A stretch of DNA of 64,000 nucleotides from Lawsonibacter hominis (GTDB taxonomy: Bacteria; Bacillota; Clostridia; Oscillospirales; Oscillospiraceae), in NCBI RefSeq assembly GCF_014287895.1, contig NZ_JACOPP010000003.1, positions 62,001 to 126,000 on the forward strand. Direction: 5' to 3'. Every line of letters starts with the position of its first letter. Position 1 is the stretch's first letter. Shown one piece after another: positions 34,084 through 42,581 of the stretch. Position numbers and translations under genes: made by a program. The notes beneath the pieces were generated by a model. That model was not told the DNA's origin and did no database searches. It saw only the letters and a list, made by a program, of their open reading frames with translations.

Positions 34084-35337
34084 TTATTTTTCATTAACTA
34101 TTTGGGTAGGATTTGCTTCCGTTACAAATATCATGCTATCGTAAAGTACCGCAGGAGGCTGAAACATCCGATAACTTGAAGGTAGAAGTCGCATAATGAT
34201 TGAGTAGCTTTCTCCAAGTGTTCCCATATAGGTATATTCAGCAGCTTGCCTACCCAGTTCGGAATTTTCCGGGACTTTGCCAAAATCCAACCAGCAAATA
34301 TCTAATCCTGCCAGCTTTGCTGTTTTTGCTAAAGGGTCATGAGAATAAAATACCTGCGTTGTACGCTTTTCAGGCGAGCGAGTCGGCATATTACAATGGG
34401 TCTTATAAAAATCGGTTCCAATGACATAGTAGCCGTTGGATGCTTCCTTTGAAAGAAGCTTACCCATTGAATCATAGCTGCCCCATTTTGCGACATGGCT
34501 GTTATGTCCTGTCACAAAAATGCTTTCATGACCATTCAGTTGCTCCTGTTGTAAAATCCACAGTACATTTTCTGCCATAAATTGATCTCGTAATGTACCA
34601 CCATCTGAATTTTCCTGCATTTGAAGTTCAGAATTCTGCATCAGCATATCCGTAAAGTGGATTGCTTGAGTTGAACCACTCTTGTTTTTCAATTCTTTCT
34701 TTACTTGTGAAAGTATTTCAACTCGGGTAGATGAATCGTATTCACCGCTCCAGTTTTCACCTTCCACAAGTTTTTGCAGGTTTGTTGTGTCTACTTCCAG
34801 TTCTTCGCAGATTTCCGTCAAAAACTTCATACTGTAAGCAATCCTCTGCATATCAAAACCGTAAAAACGAAGGTCTTCAGCCTCCGACGCACTCTCATTA
34901 TACTGACGCATATAGGAAATGAGTTCTGCCATCTCATCCGTCCGATAAATGGAAAATCCAATCGCTGCTGCTGCTTCCTGCGCAGTACCTTCACCACCAT
35001 GTATATATCGGTTTACCTGTTCACAGCCACCGTAATCACCCTCAAGAGCTAATGCCCTGACACCATTATGCTCAACTACCTGCTTGAACACTTCCAGCTT
35101 AAGTTGCTGAAATTCCGCATTTCCATGAGTGGCTTCTCCCAATGCAATTATTTTTGCACTTTCAGGAACAGAAATATTTTCCACAGGTTCCGCATAGGCT
35201 AAAAACTCTTCTGGATTCACTTTTTCTCCTGTACCAAAACCACCAAACCGCATGAATACAAGTGCCGCCAAAAGAATTGCACCCAATAATCCAAATATGA
35301 TATATCTTATCTTAAACCGCCTTGTCTTTTTCTTCAT
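34084..35337 (-). CDS. Erythromycin-esterase-family protein, membrane-anchored
   Basis: A 417-residue protein with one N-terminal membrane helix ('YIIFGLLGAILLAALVFMRF') and an outside domain of the erythromycin esterase (Ere) superfamily. Conserved pieces are 'IIALGEATHGNAEFQQLK', 'LALEGDYGGCEQVNRYI', 'YGFDMQRI' and 'IFVTGHNSHVAKWGSYD', which supply the Glu and His residues of the EreA/EreB active site. Known Ere enzymes hydrolyse macrolide lactones in the cytoplasm; the external anchoring here suggests another substrate or a role in self-protection. The gene is AT-rich, in an operon after an XRE regulator and before the split membrane gene. Start MKKKTRRF. Confidence 0.85.
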   Translation of the reverse strand: MKKKTRRFKIRYIIFGLLGAILLAALVFMRFGGFGTGEKVNPEEFLAYAEPVENISVPESAKIIALGEATHGNAEFQQLKLEVFKQVVEHNGVRALALEGDYGGCEQVNRYIHGGEGTAQEAAAAIGFSIYRTDEMAELISYMRQYNESASEAEDLRFYGFDMQRIAYSMKFLTEICEELEVDTTNLQKLVEGENWSGEYDSSTRVEILSQVKKELKNKSGSTQAIHFTDMLMQNSELQMQENSDGGTLRDQFMAENVLWILQQEQLNGHESIFVTGHNSHVAKWGSYDSMGKLLSKEASNGYYVIGTDFYKTHCNMPTRSPEKRTTQVFYSHDPLAKTAKLAGLDICWLDFGKVPENSELGRQAAEYTYMGTLGESYSIIMRLLPSSYRMFQPPAVLYDSMIFVTEANPTQIVNEK

Positions 35338-35379
35338 TTCTAATAGTCTCCCTGTTATTAAATGAGCCTTTTCTCTCGC

Positions 35380-35745
35380 TTATTGTACTTCACGCAACAG
35401 TTCTTCTGCCGTAGTATTGAACAATTTTGCAAGAGTAAGCAGATTGGATGTGCTTGGATCAGATGCTCCTGTCTCCCATTTTGAGACAGCCTGCCTGCTT
35501 ACACCGATAGACTCTGCGACAAACTCCTGAGTCATCTTACACTCTTCACGATGCTGTTTCAAAACCTCGCCGAGAGACTTTTTGATGCTGGACTTTTCTT
35601 TTCTGACATTGCCTGATTTGATATATCTAATCAATGCTTTTATGAGAAATATCCCAACGGTAATAAATGTCGCTATCACCGCCACCCCAATTAGAATAAC
35701 AACACCAAAAACAACGACTCCTAATCCTAAAAAATCATATTTCAT
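35380..35745 (-). CDS. XRE-family regulator with N-terminal membrane helix
   Basis: A 121-residue protein. Residues 5-40 are hydrophobic ('GVVVFGVVILIGVAVIATFI') and would place the protein in the membrane. Residues 55-118 are a complete XRE helix-turn-helix ('LKQHREECKMTQEFVAESIG', 'VSRQAVSKWETGASDPSTSN'). The usual order is HTH first and membrane helix last, so this is inverted. It is the promoter-proximal gene of the AT-rich operon and probably controls it, perhaps sensing a membrane-active compound. ATG 35745 follows AGAGGTGATTG. Confidence 0.85.
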   Translation of the reverse strand: MKYDFLGLGVVVFGVVILIGVAVIATFITVGIFLIKALIRYIKSGNVRKEKSSIKKSLGEVLKQHREECKMTQEFVAESIGVSRQAVSKWETGASDPSTSNLLTLAKLFNTTAEELLREVQ

Positions 35746-36033
35746 TCAATCACCTCTTTTCGTGACTTCATGATAGCAATATTTCACGGTTGCTACTACC
35801 AACTATCACGATATTTCTTTGGTTGCGACTGGTTGCGGAAGTAAAAAAGCACTTTTTGATAAGAAAAAGACATATAAGCACATCAATAATCAAAACAACA
35901 AATTCCAGTTTATCACTTCTTTAATACCTGTGTGAATTTTATCATGTAGCCAAACAAACTTCAATACATGGTCAAATCACCGGAGATTTTAAGCGTGCAC
36001 AAATAGAGTAAAAGGGAGAACGGGCGGCGGCCG
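35746..36033. other. AT-rich regulatory region of the XRE operon
   Basis: No gene. GGTTGC occurs at 35788, 35821 and 35831 (GGTTGCTACT, GGTTGCGACT, GGTTGCGGAA). An inverted pair TCGTGATAG/CTATCATGA on the minus strand spans about 35768-35815. These are operator candidates for the XRE protein. Confidence 0.4.
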
Positions 36034-36062
36034 TTGACAAAGCCGGGGCGGGGGGCTATACT
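36034..36062 (+). promoter_or_regulatory. Promoter of the ABC exporter operon
   Basis: Perfect TTGACA (36034-36039), 17 bp, TATACT (36057-36062), about 44 bp before the chosen start codon. Confidence 0.85.
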
Positions 36063-36105
36063 AAACTGCCGGATCGTCGATCTGTTTTTGAGAGGAGGCG
36101 TGGAG

Positions 36106-37860
36106 TTGACCACCCAACAGATGAAAAAGAGCGGATATCTGCGTATTTTCGTCTCCTATTACAAACCCCACTGGAAGCTGTTTGCGCTGGACATGGCGTG
36201 CGCCCTGTGCATTTGCATGGTGGACCTGGCGTTTCCCATCGTGTCCCGCAGCTCGATGCAGACCCTTTTGCCCCAGAAGCTCTTTTCCGCCTTTTTTGTG
36301 GTTATGGCGCTGCTGGCGGGGGCCTATGTGCTCAAGAGCGTCTTTTACTTCATCGTCACCTACTGGGGGCACCTGCTGGGCGTACGCATGGAGGCGGATA
36401 TCCGGCGGGACCTGTTCCATCATATGCAGGATCTCTCCTTTTCCTTTTACGACAAGAACCGCACCGGCCAGCTCATGAGCCGGGTCACCGGCGACCTGTT
36501 TGAGATCACGGAGCTGGCCCACCATGGCCCGGAGGACCTGTTCATCTCCACCGTGACCATTCTGGGCGCGTTCTGCATCATGCTCACCATCCGCTGGCAG
36601 CTGGCCCTGGTGGTGTTTGCGGTGATCCCCGTTTTTGTGATCTTTACCGCCGTTTCCCGCAAGCGGATGATGGACGCCTCCACCGAGGTCAAGGCCAAGC
36701 TGGCGGGCATCAACGGAGAGGTGGAATCCTCCATCTCCGGCATGCGCACGGCCAAGGCCTTCGCAAACGAGGACGCGGAGAGCGCCAAGTTCAACGCCGC
36801 CAACGACCAGTTCCGGGGGGCCAAGCGGGGGTATTACAAGGCCATGGCCCGCTATCAGTCGGGGATGGAATTCTGCATGGGGATCCTGTCCGTGCTGGTC
36901 ATTGCCTTCGGCGGCTTTCTCATCATGCGGGGGGAGATGGATTTTATCGATCTGACCACCTTTGCGCTGTACGTGACCGCCTTTATCACCCCCATCCGCA
37001 AGCTCTCCGCCTTTGTAGAGCAGTTTATGCAGGGCATGGCGGGCTTTCGGCGCTTTGTGGAGCTGATGCGTCTGGAGCCCGATATCCAGGACGCCCCCGA
37101 CGCCCGGGACCTGACCGGTGTGAAGGGCGACATTCTGGTGGACGACGTGACGTTTCGCTATGAGAGCGCCGGGGAGAGCGTGCTGGAGCATGTGAAGCTG
37201 CATGTGCGGCCCGGGGAGACCGTGGCGGTGGTGGGTCCCTCCGGCGGCGGCAAGTCCACCCTGTGCCAGCTCATCCCCCGCTTTTACGACGTGACCGAGG
37301 GCCGCATCCTGGTGGACGGGCAGGACGTGCGGGAGCTTAAGCAGCACTCCCTGCGCGCCCAGATCGGCATCGTGCAGCAGGATGTGTTCCTCTTCGCGGG
37401 GACCATTTACGACAATATCCGCTACGGCAAGCCCGACGCCACCGAGGCTGAGATCGTGGAGGCCGCCCGGAGGGCGGAGATCTACGATGATATTCTGGAG
37501 ATGCCCGACGGCTTCCAGACCCAGGTGGGCGAGCGGGGCGTCATGCTCTCCGGCGGACAGAAGCAGCGGGTGAGCATTGCCCGCATTTTCCTGAAGAATC
37601 CGCCCATCCTGATCCTGGATGAGGCCACTTCCGCTCTGGACAGCGTGACCGAGGCGCGGATCCAGAGCGCCTTTGACGAGCTGGCCAGGGGCCGCACCAC
37701 GCTCATCATCGCCCACCGCCTGTCCACCATCCGTTCGGCCAGCCGCATCATCGTCATCGACGGCTGCGGCATCCGGGAGGAGGGCACCCACGAGCAGCTC
37801 ATGGCGCGGGACGGGGCGTACGCCCAGCTCTATCGGGCCCAGCGGTCCACGGCGGTATAG
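36106..37860 (+). CDS. ABC exporter, fused membrane and ATPase domains
   Basis: A 584-residue half-transporter of the MsbA/BmrA type. Six membrane helices lie in residues 1-310 ('GVRMEADIRRDLFHHMQDLS', 'NRTGQLMSRVTGDLFEITEL'). The nucleotide-binding domain has Walker A GPSGGGKST, Q-loop 'GIVQQDVFLFAGTIYDNIRY', signature LSGGQKQR, Walker B 'ILILDEATSALD' and the switch His in 'LIIAHRLSTI'. It works as a dimer exporting lipids or drugs; the substrate cannot be told. I use TTG 36106 because AGGAGG is at 36092-36097 and earlier starts would fall inside the promoter. It is followed 9 bp later by ylmH. Confidence 0.92.
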   Translation: MTTQQMKKSGYLRIFVSYYKPHWKLFALDMACALCICMVDLAFPIVSRSSMQTLLPQKLFSAFFVVMALLAGAYVLKSVFYFIVTYWGHLLGVRMEADIRRDLFHHMQDLSFSFYDKNRTGQLMSRVTGDLFEITELAHHGPEDLFISTVTILGAFCIMLTIRWQLALVVFAVIPVFVIFTAVSRKRMMDASTEVKAKLAGINGEVESSISGMRTAKAFANEDAESAKFNAANDQFRGAKRGYYKAMARYQSGMEFCMGILSVLVIAFGGFLIMRGEMDFIDLTTFALYVTAFITPIRKLSAFVEQFMQGMAGFRRFVELMRLEPDIQDAPDARDLTGVKGDILVDDVTFRYESAGESVLEHVKLHVRPGETVAVVGPSGGGKSTLCQLIPRFYDVTEGRILVDGQDVRELKQHSLRAQIGIVQQDVFLFAGTIYDNIRYGKPDATEAEIVEAARRAEIYDDILEMPDGFQTQVGERGVMLSGGQKQRVSIARIFLKNPPILILDEATSALDSVTEARIQSAFDELARGRTTLIIAHRLSTIRSASRIIVIDGCGIREEGTHEQLMARDGAYAQLYRAQRSTAV

Positions 37861-37869
37861 AGGACGAAG

Positions 37870-38667
37870 ATGACAAAGACGGAACTGTTGAACAAGGCCG
37901 CCCGGAACGGGGAGGAGCGGCTGCTGCTGGCCCGGGTGCTGGACAAGCTGGAGCTGGCCCGGCGGCGGAACATTCCCAGCCACACGGGCTTCCTCTCCCC
38001 CGGGGAGCGGGCCTGCGTGGAGGCGCTGCTGGCCGCGGCCGGACATCCCCGGCACCTGTTTTTCGGGGGCTACGAGGGAGCGCAGCGTAATATCTGCGTC
38101 TTCCTGCCCGACTGGCAGGAGCCGGAGGACTTCCAGACGGGCGGAGATTGTCCCGTCTGCGCGCTGCGGGCTTCCTTCCCGGCCGACGGGGCGCTGACAC
38201 ACCGGGATTTTCTGGGCAGCGTACTGGGCCTGGGACTGGACCGGGAAAAGGTGGGGGATCTGCTGGTGGGCGAGGGGGCGTGCGACCTGATCGTCCTGGA
38301 GGAGATCCGGGACTTTTTGCTGCTCCATCTGGAGCAGGCGGGGCGGGTACGCCTGCGGCTGGCTCCGGTGGCGCTGGAACGGCTCTCCCCGCCGCCGGTG
38401 CAGGGGAAGCTTATCCGGGATACGGTCTCCTCCCTGCGGTTGGACGCGGTGGCCGCCTCCGGCTTTTCCCTGGCCCGGAGCAAGGCCGCCGACCTCATTT
38501 CCTCGGGCCGCTTCCAGCTCAACTACCGGGAGTGCGTCAAACCCGACCGGGCGGTGGCCCAGGGGGACGTGATCTCCTGCCGGGGCCTGGGGAAATGCGT
38601 GGTGCAGGAAGTGGGCGGAACGTCCCGGAAAGGACGCATCCTACTGGTATTGGAGCGATATGTGTAA
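37870..38667 (+). CDS. ylmH: YlmH-type S4 RNA-binding protein
   Basis: A 265-residue protein with the YlmH layout. An N-terminal domain ('LLARVLDKLELARRRNIPSH', 'FLSPGERACVEALLAAAG', 'FFGGYEGAQRNICVFLPDW') is followed by 'FLGSVLGLGLDREKVGDLLV'. A C-terminal S4 domain has 'VAASGFSLARSKAADLISSG' and 'VAQGDVISCRGLGK'. YlmH binds 50S-nascent chain complexes and can act in ribosome quality control beside RqcH/RqcP; an RqcP-like protein is also in this window. In many Firmicutes ylmH lies in the division cluster near divIVA, but here it follows an ABC exporter. Confidence 0.92.
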   Translation: MTKTELLNKAARNGEERLLLARVLDKLELARRRNIPSHTGFLSPGERACVEALLAAAGHPRHLFFGGYEGAQRNICVFLPDWQEPEDFQTGGDCPVCALRASFPADGALTHRDFLGSVLGLGLDREKVGDLLVGEGACDLIVLEEIRDFLLLHLEQAGRVRLRLAPVALERLSPPPVQGKLIRDTVSSLRLDAVAASGFSLARSKAADLISSGRFQLNYRECVKPDRAVAQGDVISCRGLGKCVVQEVGGTSRKGRILLVLERYV

Positions 38668-38873
38668 TGGAACAGACGAAGATCGACCGGATCAACGCTT
38701 TGGCGAAAAAAGCAAAGAGCCCCGGGGGGCTCACCCCGGAAGAGATGGTGGAGCGGGACCTGCTGCGGCAGGAGTACGTGGCCGCCTACCGGGACAACCT
38801 GGTCGCCCAGCTGGAACACACGGTGATCGTGGAGCCGGATGGGACCAGGCACCGGCTGCCCCGGAAGCCGTAA
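38667..38873 (+). CDS. DUF896 (YnzC/UPF0291) protein
   Basis: A 68-residue protein, MEQTKIDRINALAKKAKSPG and 'LTPEEMVERDLLRQEYVAAY', the two-helix DUF896 fold of YnzC. The ATG overlaps the ylmH stop (TAATG at 38665-38669), so translation is coupled. YnzC of Bacillus is linked to the SOS-induced yneA operon; function is not settled. A terminator follows. Confidence 0.9.
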   Translation: MEQTKIDRINALAKKAKSPGGLTPEEMVERDLLRQEYVAAYRDNLVAQLEHTVIVEPDGTRHRLPRKP

Positions 38874-38908
38874 TACGAAGGCGGTACCCCTGCGGCAATG
38901 CACAGGGA

Positions 38909-38944
38909 CCCAAAAGCACCGGCCGCGGCCGGTGCTTTTTTGGG
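38909..38944. terminator. Terminator after the DUF896 gene
   Basis: CCCAAAAGCACCGGCC and GGCCGGTGCTTTTTTGGG form a near-continuous stem with a T6 run. Confidence 0.88.
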
Positions 38945-39117
38945 TTCGCGGCGTCCCGCTTCTGGACACAGGGCAAATTTCGTGATACGATAAGGTCCGC
39001 TGAACCGGCCGTATGGCTGAGAAACAAAGCGGCGCCGCTTTGCGGCGGATTTCGTAAAAAGACCGCAACTTTTCCCGCTTCTGCTCCGTCTGAGAGAGGA
39101 CGGAGAAAGGAGGTCTT

Positions 39118-39594
39118 ATGCAGCTTGTATTCAAGCAGCGGTTTTTCTCCTGGTTTGACAGCTATGATATCTACGATGGGGAAGGCCGCACGGTCTATAC
39201 GGTGGAGGGCAGACTGGCCTGGGGCCACCGGCTGGAGATCTACGGTCCGGCGGGCGACCACCTGGGCACGGTAAAGGAGGAGCTGCTCACCCTGCTGCCC
39301 CGGTTCGCCCTCTATGCCGGAGGGGTGTGTTTGGGTTGTATTCGAAAGGAATTTACCCTGTTTCGCCCCCGCTTTACCCTGGACTGCAACGATTGGCAGG
39401 TAGAGGGCGACTTCCTGCAATGGGAGTACCGGGTGACCGACGGGGCCGGGCGCACGGTCATGCAGGCGTCCAAGCAGCTGTTCCGCTGGACGGATACCTA
39501 TGTGCTGGAGGTGGCGCGCGCGCAGGACGCCCTGCTCTGTCTGATGATCGTGCTGGCCATTGACGCGGCCAAATGCTCCGCCGGAAACGGCTGA
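39118..39594 (+). CDS. LURP-one-related (Tubby-like) protein
   Basis: A 158-residue protein of the LURP-one-related family, a Tubby-like beta barrel around a central hydrophobic helix. 'LVFKQRFFSWFDSYDIYDGE', 'VYTVEGRLAWGHRLEIYG', 'LFRWTDTYVLEVARAQDALL' and the final helix 'LCLMIVLAIDAAKC' are typical. Members may act like phospholipid scramblases; bacterial roles are unknown. AAAGGAGG precedes the ATG. It stands alone with hairpins on both sides. Confidence 0.88.
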   Translation: MQLVFKQRFFSWFDSYDIYDGEGRTVYTVEGRLAWGHRLEIYGPAGDHLGTVKEELLTLLPRFALYAGGVCLGCIRKEFTLFRPRFTLDCNDWQVEGDFLQWEYRVTDGAGRTVMQASKQLFRWTDTYVLEVARAQDALLCLMIVLAIDAAKCSAGNG

Positions 39595-39821
39595 CCGGTG
39601 TCCAGGGCCCAAAGACCCGCCGGCCGGGCGCTTTCGCAAGTTTCCGGCAGGGACTAAAGCGCCGCTTTCGCGGCACACTACCCTATGGAACCAGAGACGG
39701 CCCGGCGGGGCCGTAAGCATCGGCGTGGCCCGCGGTTCAACGTTCCGGGCGGAGCCCCTCCAAAACGTATGGTTCCTGATCTGCGGGCCGTGCCCCATCC
39801 CAATCGAAGAGGTATGCATCT

Positions 39822-40598
39822 ATGCTGGAACATCCTGCCGTCCGCGCCCTGCTGCTCTCCTTTGCAGCGGGCCTGTCCACCCTGCTGGGAGCGCTGGTGG
39901 TCTTTTTTACCAAAACGAAAAGCCAGAAGCTGCTGGCCATCTCGCTGGGCTTTGCCGCCGGGGTGATGCTCTCGGTGTCCTTCACCGATCTGTACCCTAA
40001 CGCACGGGACCTGCTGGACCAGGCCCTTGGGGTGCGGCCGGGAACGCTGGCCGCGGTAGCGTCGCTGGCCGGGGGCGTATTGCTGGCCATGGCGCTGGAT
40101 CACTTTGTGCCCCATGAGGGCTTTGATTCCGTCACCGGCGAGGCTCCCCACAAGGACCTGTTCCGGGTGGGGTTCGTGTCCACGCTGGCCATCGGGCTGC
40201 ACAATTTTCCCGAGGGCGTGGCCACCTTCATGGCCGGGTACGAAGACGCGGCGCTGGGCGTGTCCATCGCCATTGCCATCGCCATGCACAATATCCCCGA
40301 GGGCATTTCCGTGGCCATGCCGATTTGGTACGCTACCGGGAGCCGCCGCCGGGCCTTTCAGTATACGCTGCTCTCCGGTATGGCCGAGCCGGTAGGGGCC
40401 CTGCTGGCCTTTTTGGTGCTGCGGCCTTTCATCAATGGGCTGGTGCTGGGGGTGCTCTTCGGGCTGGTGGCGGGCATCATGGCCTATATCACAGTGGAGG
40501 AGCTGATCCCCTCCTCCCGGCAGTACGGGCATGACCGCGCTGCCCTCTGGGCCACGCTGGCGGGGATCTGCGTCATGCCCCTGACGCATCTGCTGTGA
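39822..40598 (+). CDS. zupT: ZIP-family zinc transporter
   Basis: A 258-residue ZIP transporter with eight membrane helices. The metal-site helices 'GLHNFPEGVATFMAGYEDAA' and 'AMHNIPEGISVAMPIWYATG' carry the HNxPEG motifs, exactly as in ZupT. 'GFAAGVMLSVSFTDLYPNA' is the first inner helix. It imports Zn2+ and other divalent cations. AGAGGTATG precedes the ATG. The ThrE pair follows 15 bp later. Confidence 0.93.
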   Translation: MLEHPAVRALLLSFAAGLSTLLGALVVFFTKTKSQKLLAISLGFAAGVMLSVSFTDLYPNARDLLDQALGVRPGTLAAVASLAGGVLLAMALDHFVPHEGFDSVTGEAPHKDLFRVGFVSTLAIGLHNFPEGVATFMAGYEDAALGVSIAIAIAMHNIPEGISVAMPIWYATGSRRRAFQYTLLSGMAEPVGALLAFLVLRPFINGLVLGVLFGLVAGIMAYITVEELIPSSRQYGHDRAALWATLAGICVMPLTHLL

Positions 40599-40613
40599 AC
40601 GGGGAGGCGCGTT

Positions 40614-41384
40614 GTGGAGCTGGATTACAACAAACTGCTCAGCCTGACGGCGGAGATGGGGCTTTGCCTGATGGAGAGCGGAGCGGAGACCTACCGGGTG
40701 GAGGAGTCCATGCACCGGCTGCTCTCGGCCTACGGCGTTGCCGGTGAAGTCTTCGCCATTCCGAACTGTATCATCGCCACCCTCACCTCCCCGGAGCGGC
40801 GTCCCCTGACCCAGATCCGCCGCGTGCCCGCCCATGGCACCGACATCGACCAGCTGGAGCGGTACAACGACCTGTGCCGCCGCCTGTGCCGGGAAGCGCC
40901 GGAATTGGACGCGGCCCTGGAGCAGGTGGCTCAGATCGGACGGGAGCGCCGCAGCTACCCCCTGTACATCCGCCTGGCCGGGTACTTCCTGGGCTGCGGC
41001 ATGTTTTCTCTGTTTTACGGCGGCACGCTGCGGGACGGCCTTTGCGGCGGCGTATGCGGGGTCGCCATCGGGCTCTGCCTGGCCCTGACCGGCGCCTTTG
41101 GCGCCAACCTCTTTTTTAAAACGGTAGCCGGCGCGGCGGTATCCGCCCTGACGGCGCTGCTGCTGACGGCGGCGGGTCTGGGACAGAGCCTGGATAAGAT
41201 CATCATCGGCGCCCTCATGGCCCTGGTGCCCGGCATCGCCATCACCAACGCCATGCGGGACATTATGGCCGGAGATATGGTGTCCGGCATCAGCAAGGGG
41301 GCCGAGGCTCTGCTCATCGGCGCGGCCATCGCGCTGGGTACCGCCATTGCCCTGGGGCTGGCGGCCCTTACCGCGGGAGGTTGA
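40614..41384 (+). CDS. Threonine/serine exporter ThrE, large part
   Basis: A 256-residue membrane protein of the ThrE family (DUF1212). The N-terminal soluble part has 'LCLMESGAETYRVEESMHRL' and 'IIATLTSPERRPLTQIRRVP', which set the family. Five membrane helices follow ('FLGCGMFSLFYGG', 'IIIGALMALVPGIAITNAMR'). In Corynebacterium ThrE is one chain; here, as in most Firmicutes, it is split from the ThrE2 part in the next gene. GTG start at 40614 after GGGGAGG. Confidence 0.9.
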   Translation: MELDYNKLLSLTAEMGLCLMESGAETYRVEESMHRLLSAYGVAGEVFAIPNCIIATLTSPERRPLTQIRRVPAHGTDIDQLERYNDLCRRLCREAPELDAALEQVAQIGRERRSYPLYIRLAGYFLGCGMFSLFYGGTLRDGLCGGVCGVAIGLCLALTGAFGANLFFKTVAGAAVSALTALLLTAAGLGQSLDKIIIGALMALVPGIAITNAMRDIMAGDMVSGISKGAEALLIGAAIALGTAIALGLAALTAGG

Positions 41385-41387
41385 GCC

Positions 41388-41840
41388 ATGGAACTGATCA
41401 GCGGTTACGTTTTGCCCTGCCTGTATGCCTTTCTGGCCTGCATCGGCTTCTGCTTCCTCTTCAACATCCACGGCATCGGCATGTTCATCTGTGCCGGAGG
41501 CGCAGGGCTGGGGTGGCTGTGCTATCTGCTGACCGCCCCGCTGGTGGGCAGCGATATCATCCAGGCCTTCCTGGCGGCCCTGGTGATCTCCGCCTGGTCT
41601 GAGATCATGGCGCGCCTGCGCCGGTGCCCGGTCACCAGCTATCTGCTGGTGGCGCTGTTCCCGCTGGTCCCGGGCGGCGGGATCTACTATACCATGGAGC
41701 ACGCTGTGAGCGGCGAGGTAGACCTGTTTCTCTCCACGCTGCTGCACACCCTTGGCCTGGCTGGGGCTCTGGCAGTGGGGGCGCTGCTGGTGGCCTCCTT
41801 CGTGCGGCTGTTTCAAAAGCGGCGGGAACACCGGAGCTAG
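41388..41840 (+). CDS. Threonine/serine exporter ThrE, small part (DUF3815)
   Basis: A 150-residue protein with four membrane helices ('YAFLACIGFCFLFNIHGIGM', 'LLVALFPLVPGGGIYYTMEH'). It completes the split ThrE with the previous gene, whose stop is four bases away, and gives a two-subunit amino-acid exporter. Confidence 0.9.
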   Translation: MELISGYVLPCLYAFLACIGFCFLFNIHGIGMFICAGGAGLGWLCYLLTAPLVGSDIIQAFLAALVISAWSEIMARLRRCPVTSYLLVALFPLVPGGGIYYTMEHAVSGEVDLFLSTLLHTLGLAGALAVGALLVASFVRLFQKRREHRS

Positions 41841-41857
41841 ACGGGAAAGGAACCAAT

Positions 41858-42571
41858 ATGCCCAGATATGATGTCGTCCTCTTCGACGCCGACAATACAT
41901 TGTTTGATTTTGACCGCTCCGAGCGGGAGGCGCTGGCGGGACTGCTCCGCGCCCACGGCCTGCCCGGCGGTGCGGCGGATGTGGCGCTGTACCATAAGAT
42001 CAACCAGGGCCTCTGGGATCGGTTCGACCGGGGGGAGGTGCGGCGGGAATGGCTGGTGGTGGAGCGCTTTCGGGCCTTTTTGGAGGCGGCGGGACGCCAG
42101 GGCGATCCCCGGCAGCTCAACCGGGAGTACCTGCGCCGCCTGGGTGAGAGCGGGCACCTGCTGCCCGGCGCCTATGATCTGTGCCGCAGCCTGGCCCGTT
42201 GCTGCACCCTGGCCATCGTCACCAACGGCGTAGCCGTGGCCCAGCGGGGACGGTTCGAGCGTTCCCCCCTGAAGGAGCTGATCCCCTGGCTGTTCATCTC
42301 GGAGGAGGTGGGGGCCAGCAAGCCCGACCCGGCCTTTTTTGCGCCGGTGCTGGCAGCGCTGGGGGTGGCCGACCGCAGCCGGGTGCTGATGGTGGGAGAC
42401 AACCTGCTCACCGACATACAAGGCGGCGCCAACGCAGGGCTGGACACCGCGTGGTACCGCCCCGGCCATGCCCCCCGCACGGCGGGGATCGTCCCGACCT
42501 ATGAAGCGGATTCCTATCGGGCCCTGGAGGCCCTGATTCTGAACCAGACCCCTGAATATCGAGATAAATGA
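41858..42571 (+). CDS. HAD phosphatase, YjjG-type nucleotidase
   Basis: A 237-residue HAD hydrolase. Motif I 'LFDADNTLFDFDRSE', motif II 'IVTNG', motif III Lys in 'EVGASKPDPAFFAPVL' and motif IV 'VLMVGDNLLTDIQGGANAGL' are complete, with a C1 helical cap ('ALYHKINQGLWDRFDRGEV'). The pattern 'ADNTLFDFDRSE' plus the cap matches YjjG, a 5'-nucleotidase that removes non-canonical pyrimidine nucleotides. ATG 41858 after GGAAAGG, 17 bp after the ThrE gene. Confidence 0.88.
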   Translation: MPRYDVVLFDADNTLFDFDRSEREALAGLLRAHGLPGGAADVALYHKINQGLWDRFDRGEVRREWLVVERFRAFLEAAGRQGDPRQLNREYLRRLGESGHLLPGAYDLCRSLARCCTLAIVTNGVAVAQRGRFERSPLKELIPWLFISEEVGASKPDPAFFAPVLAALGVADRSRVLMVGDNLLTDIQGGANAGLDTAWYRPGHAPRTAGIVPTYEADSYRALEALILNQTPEYRDK

Positions 42572-42581
42572 GGTGTCCCCC

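Noticed and set aside
36034..36105. Earlier start for the ABC exporter at 36034
   Set aside because: That TTG is the -35 box of a near-consensus promoter; the TTG at 36106 has the ribosome site.
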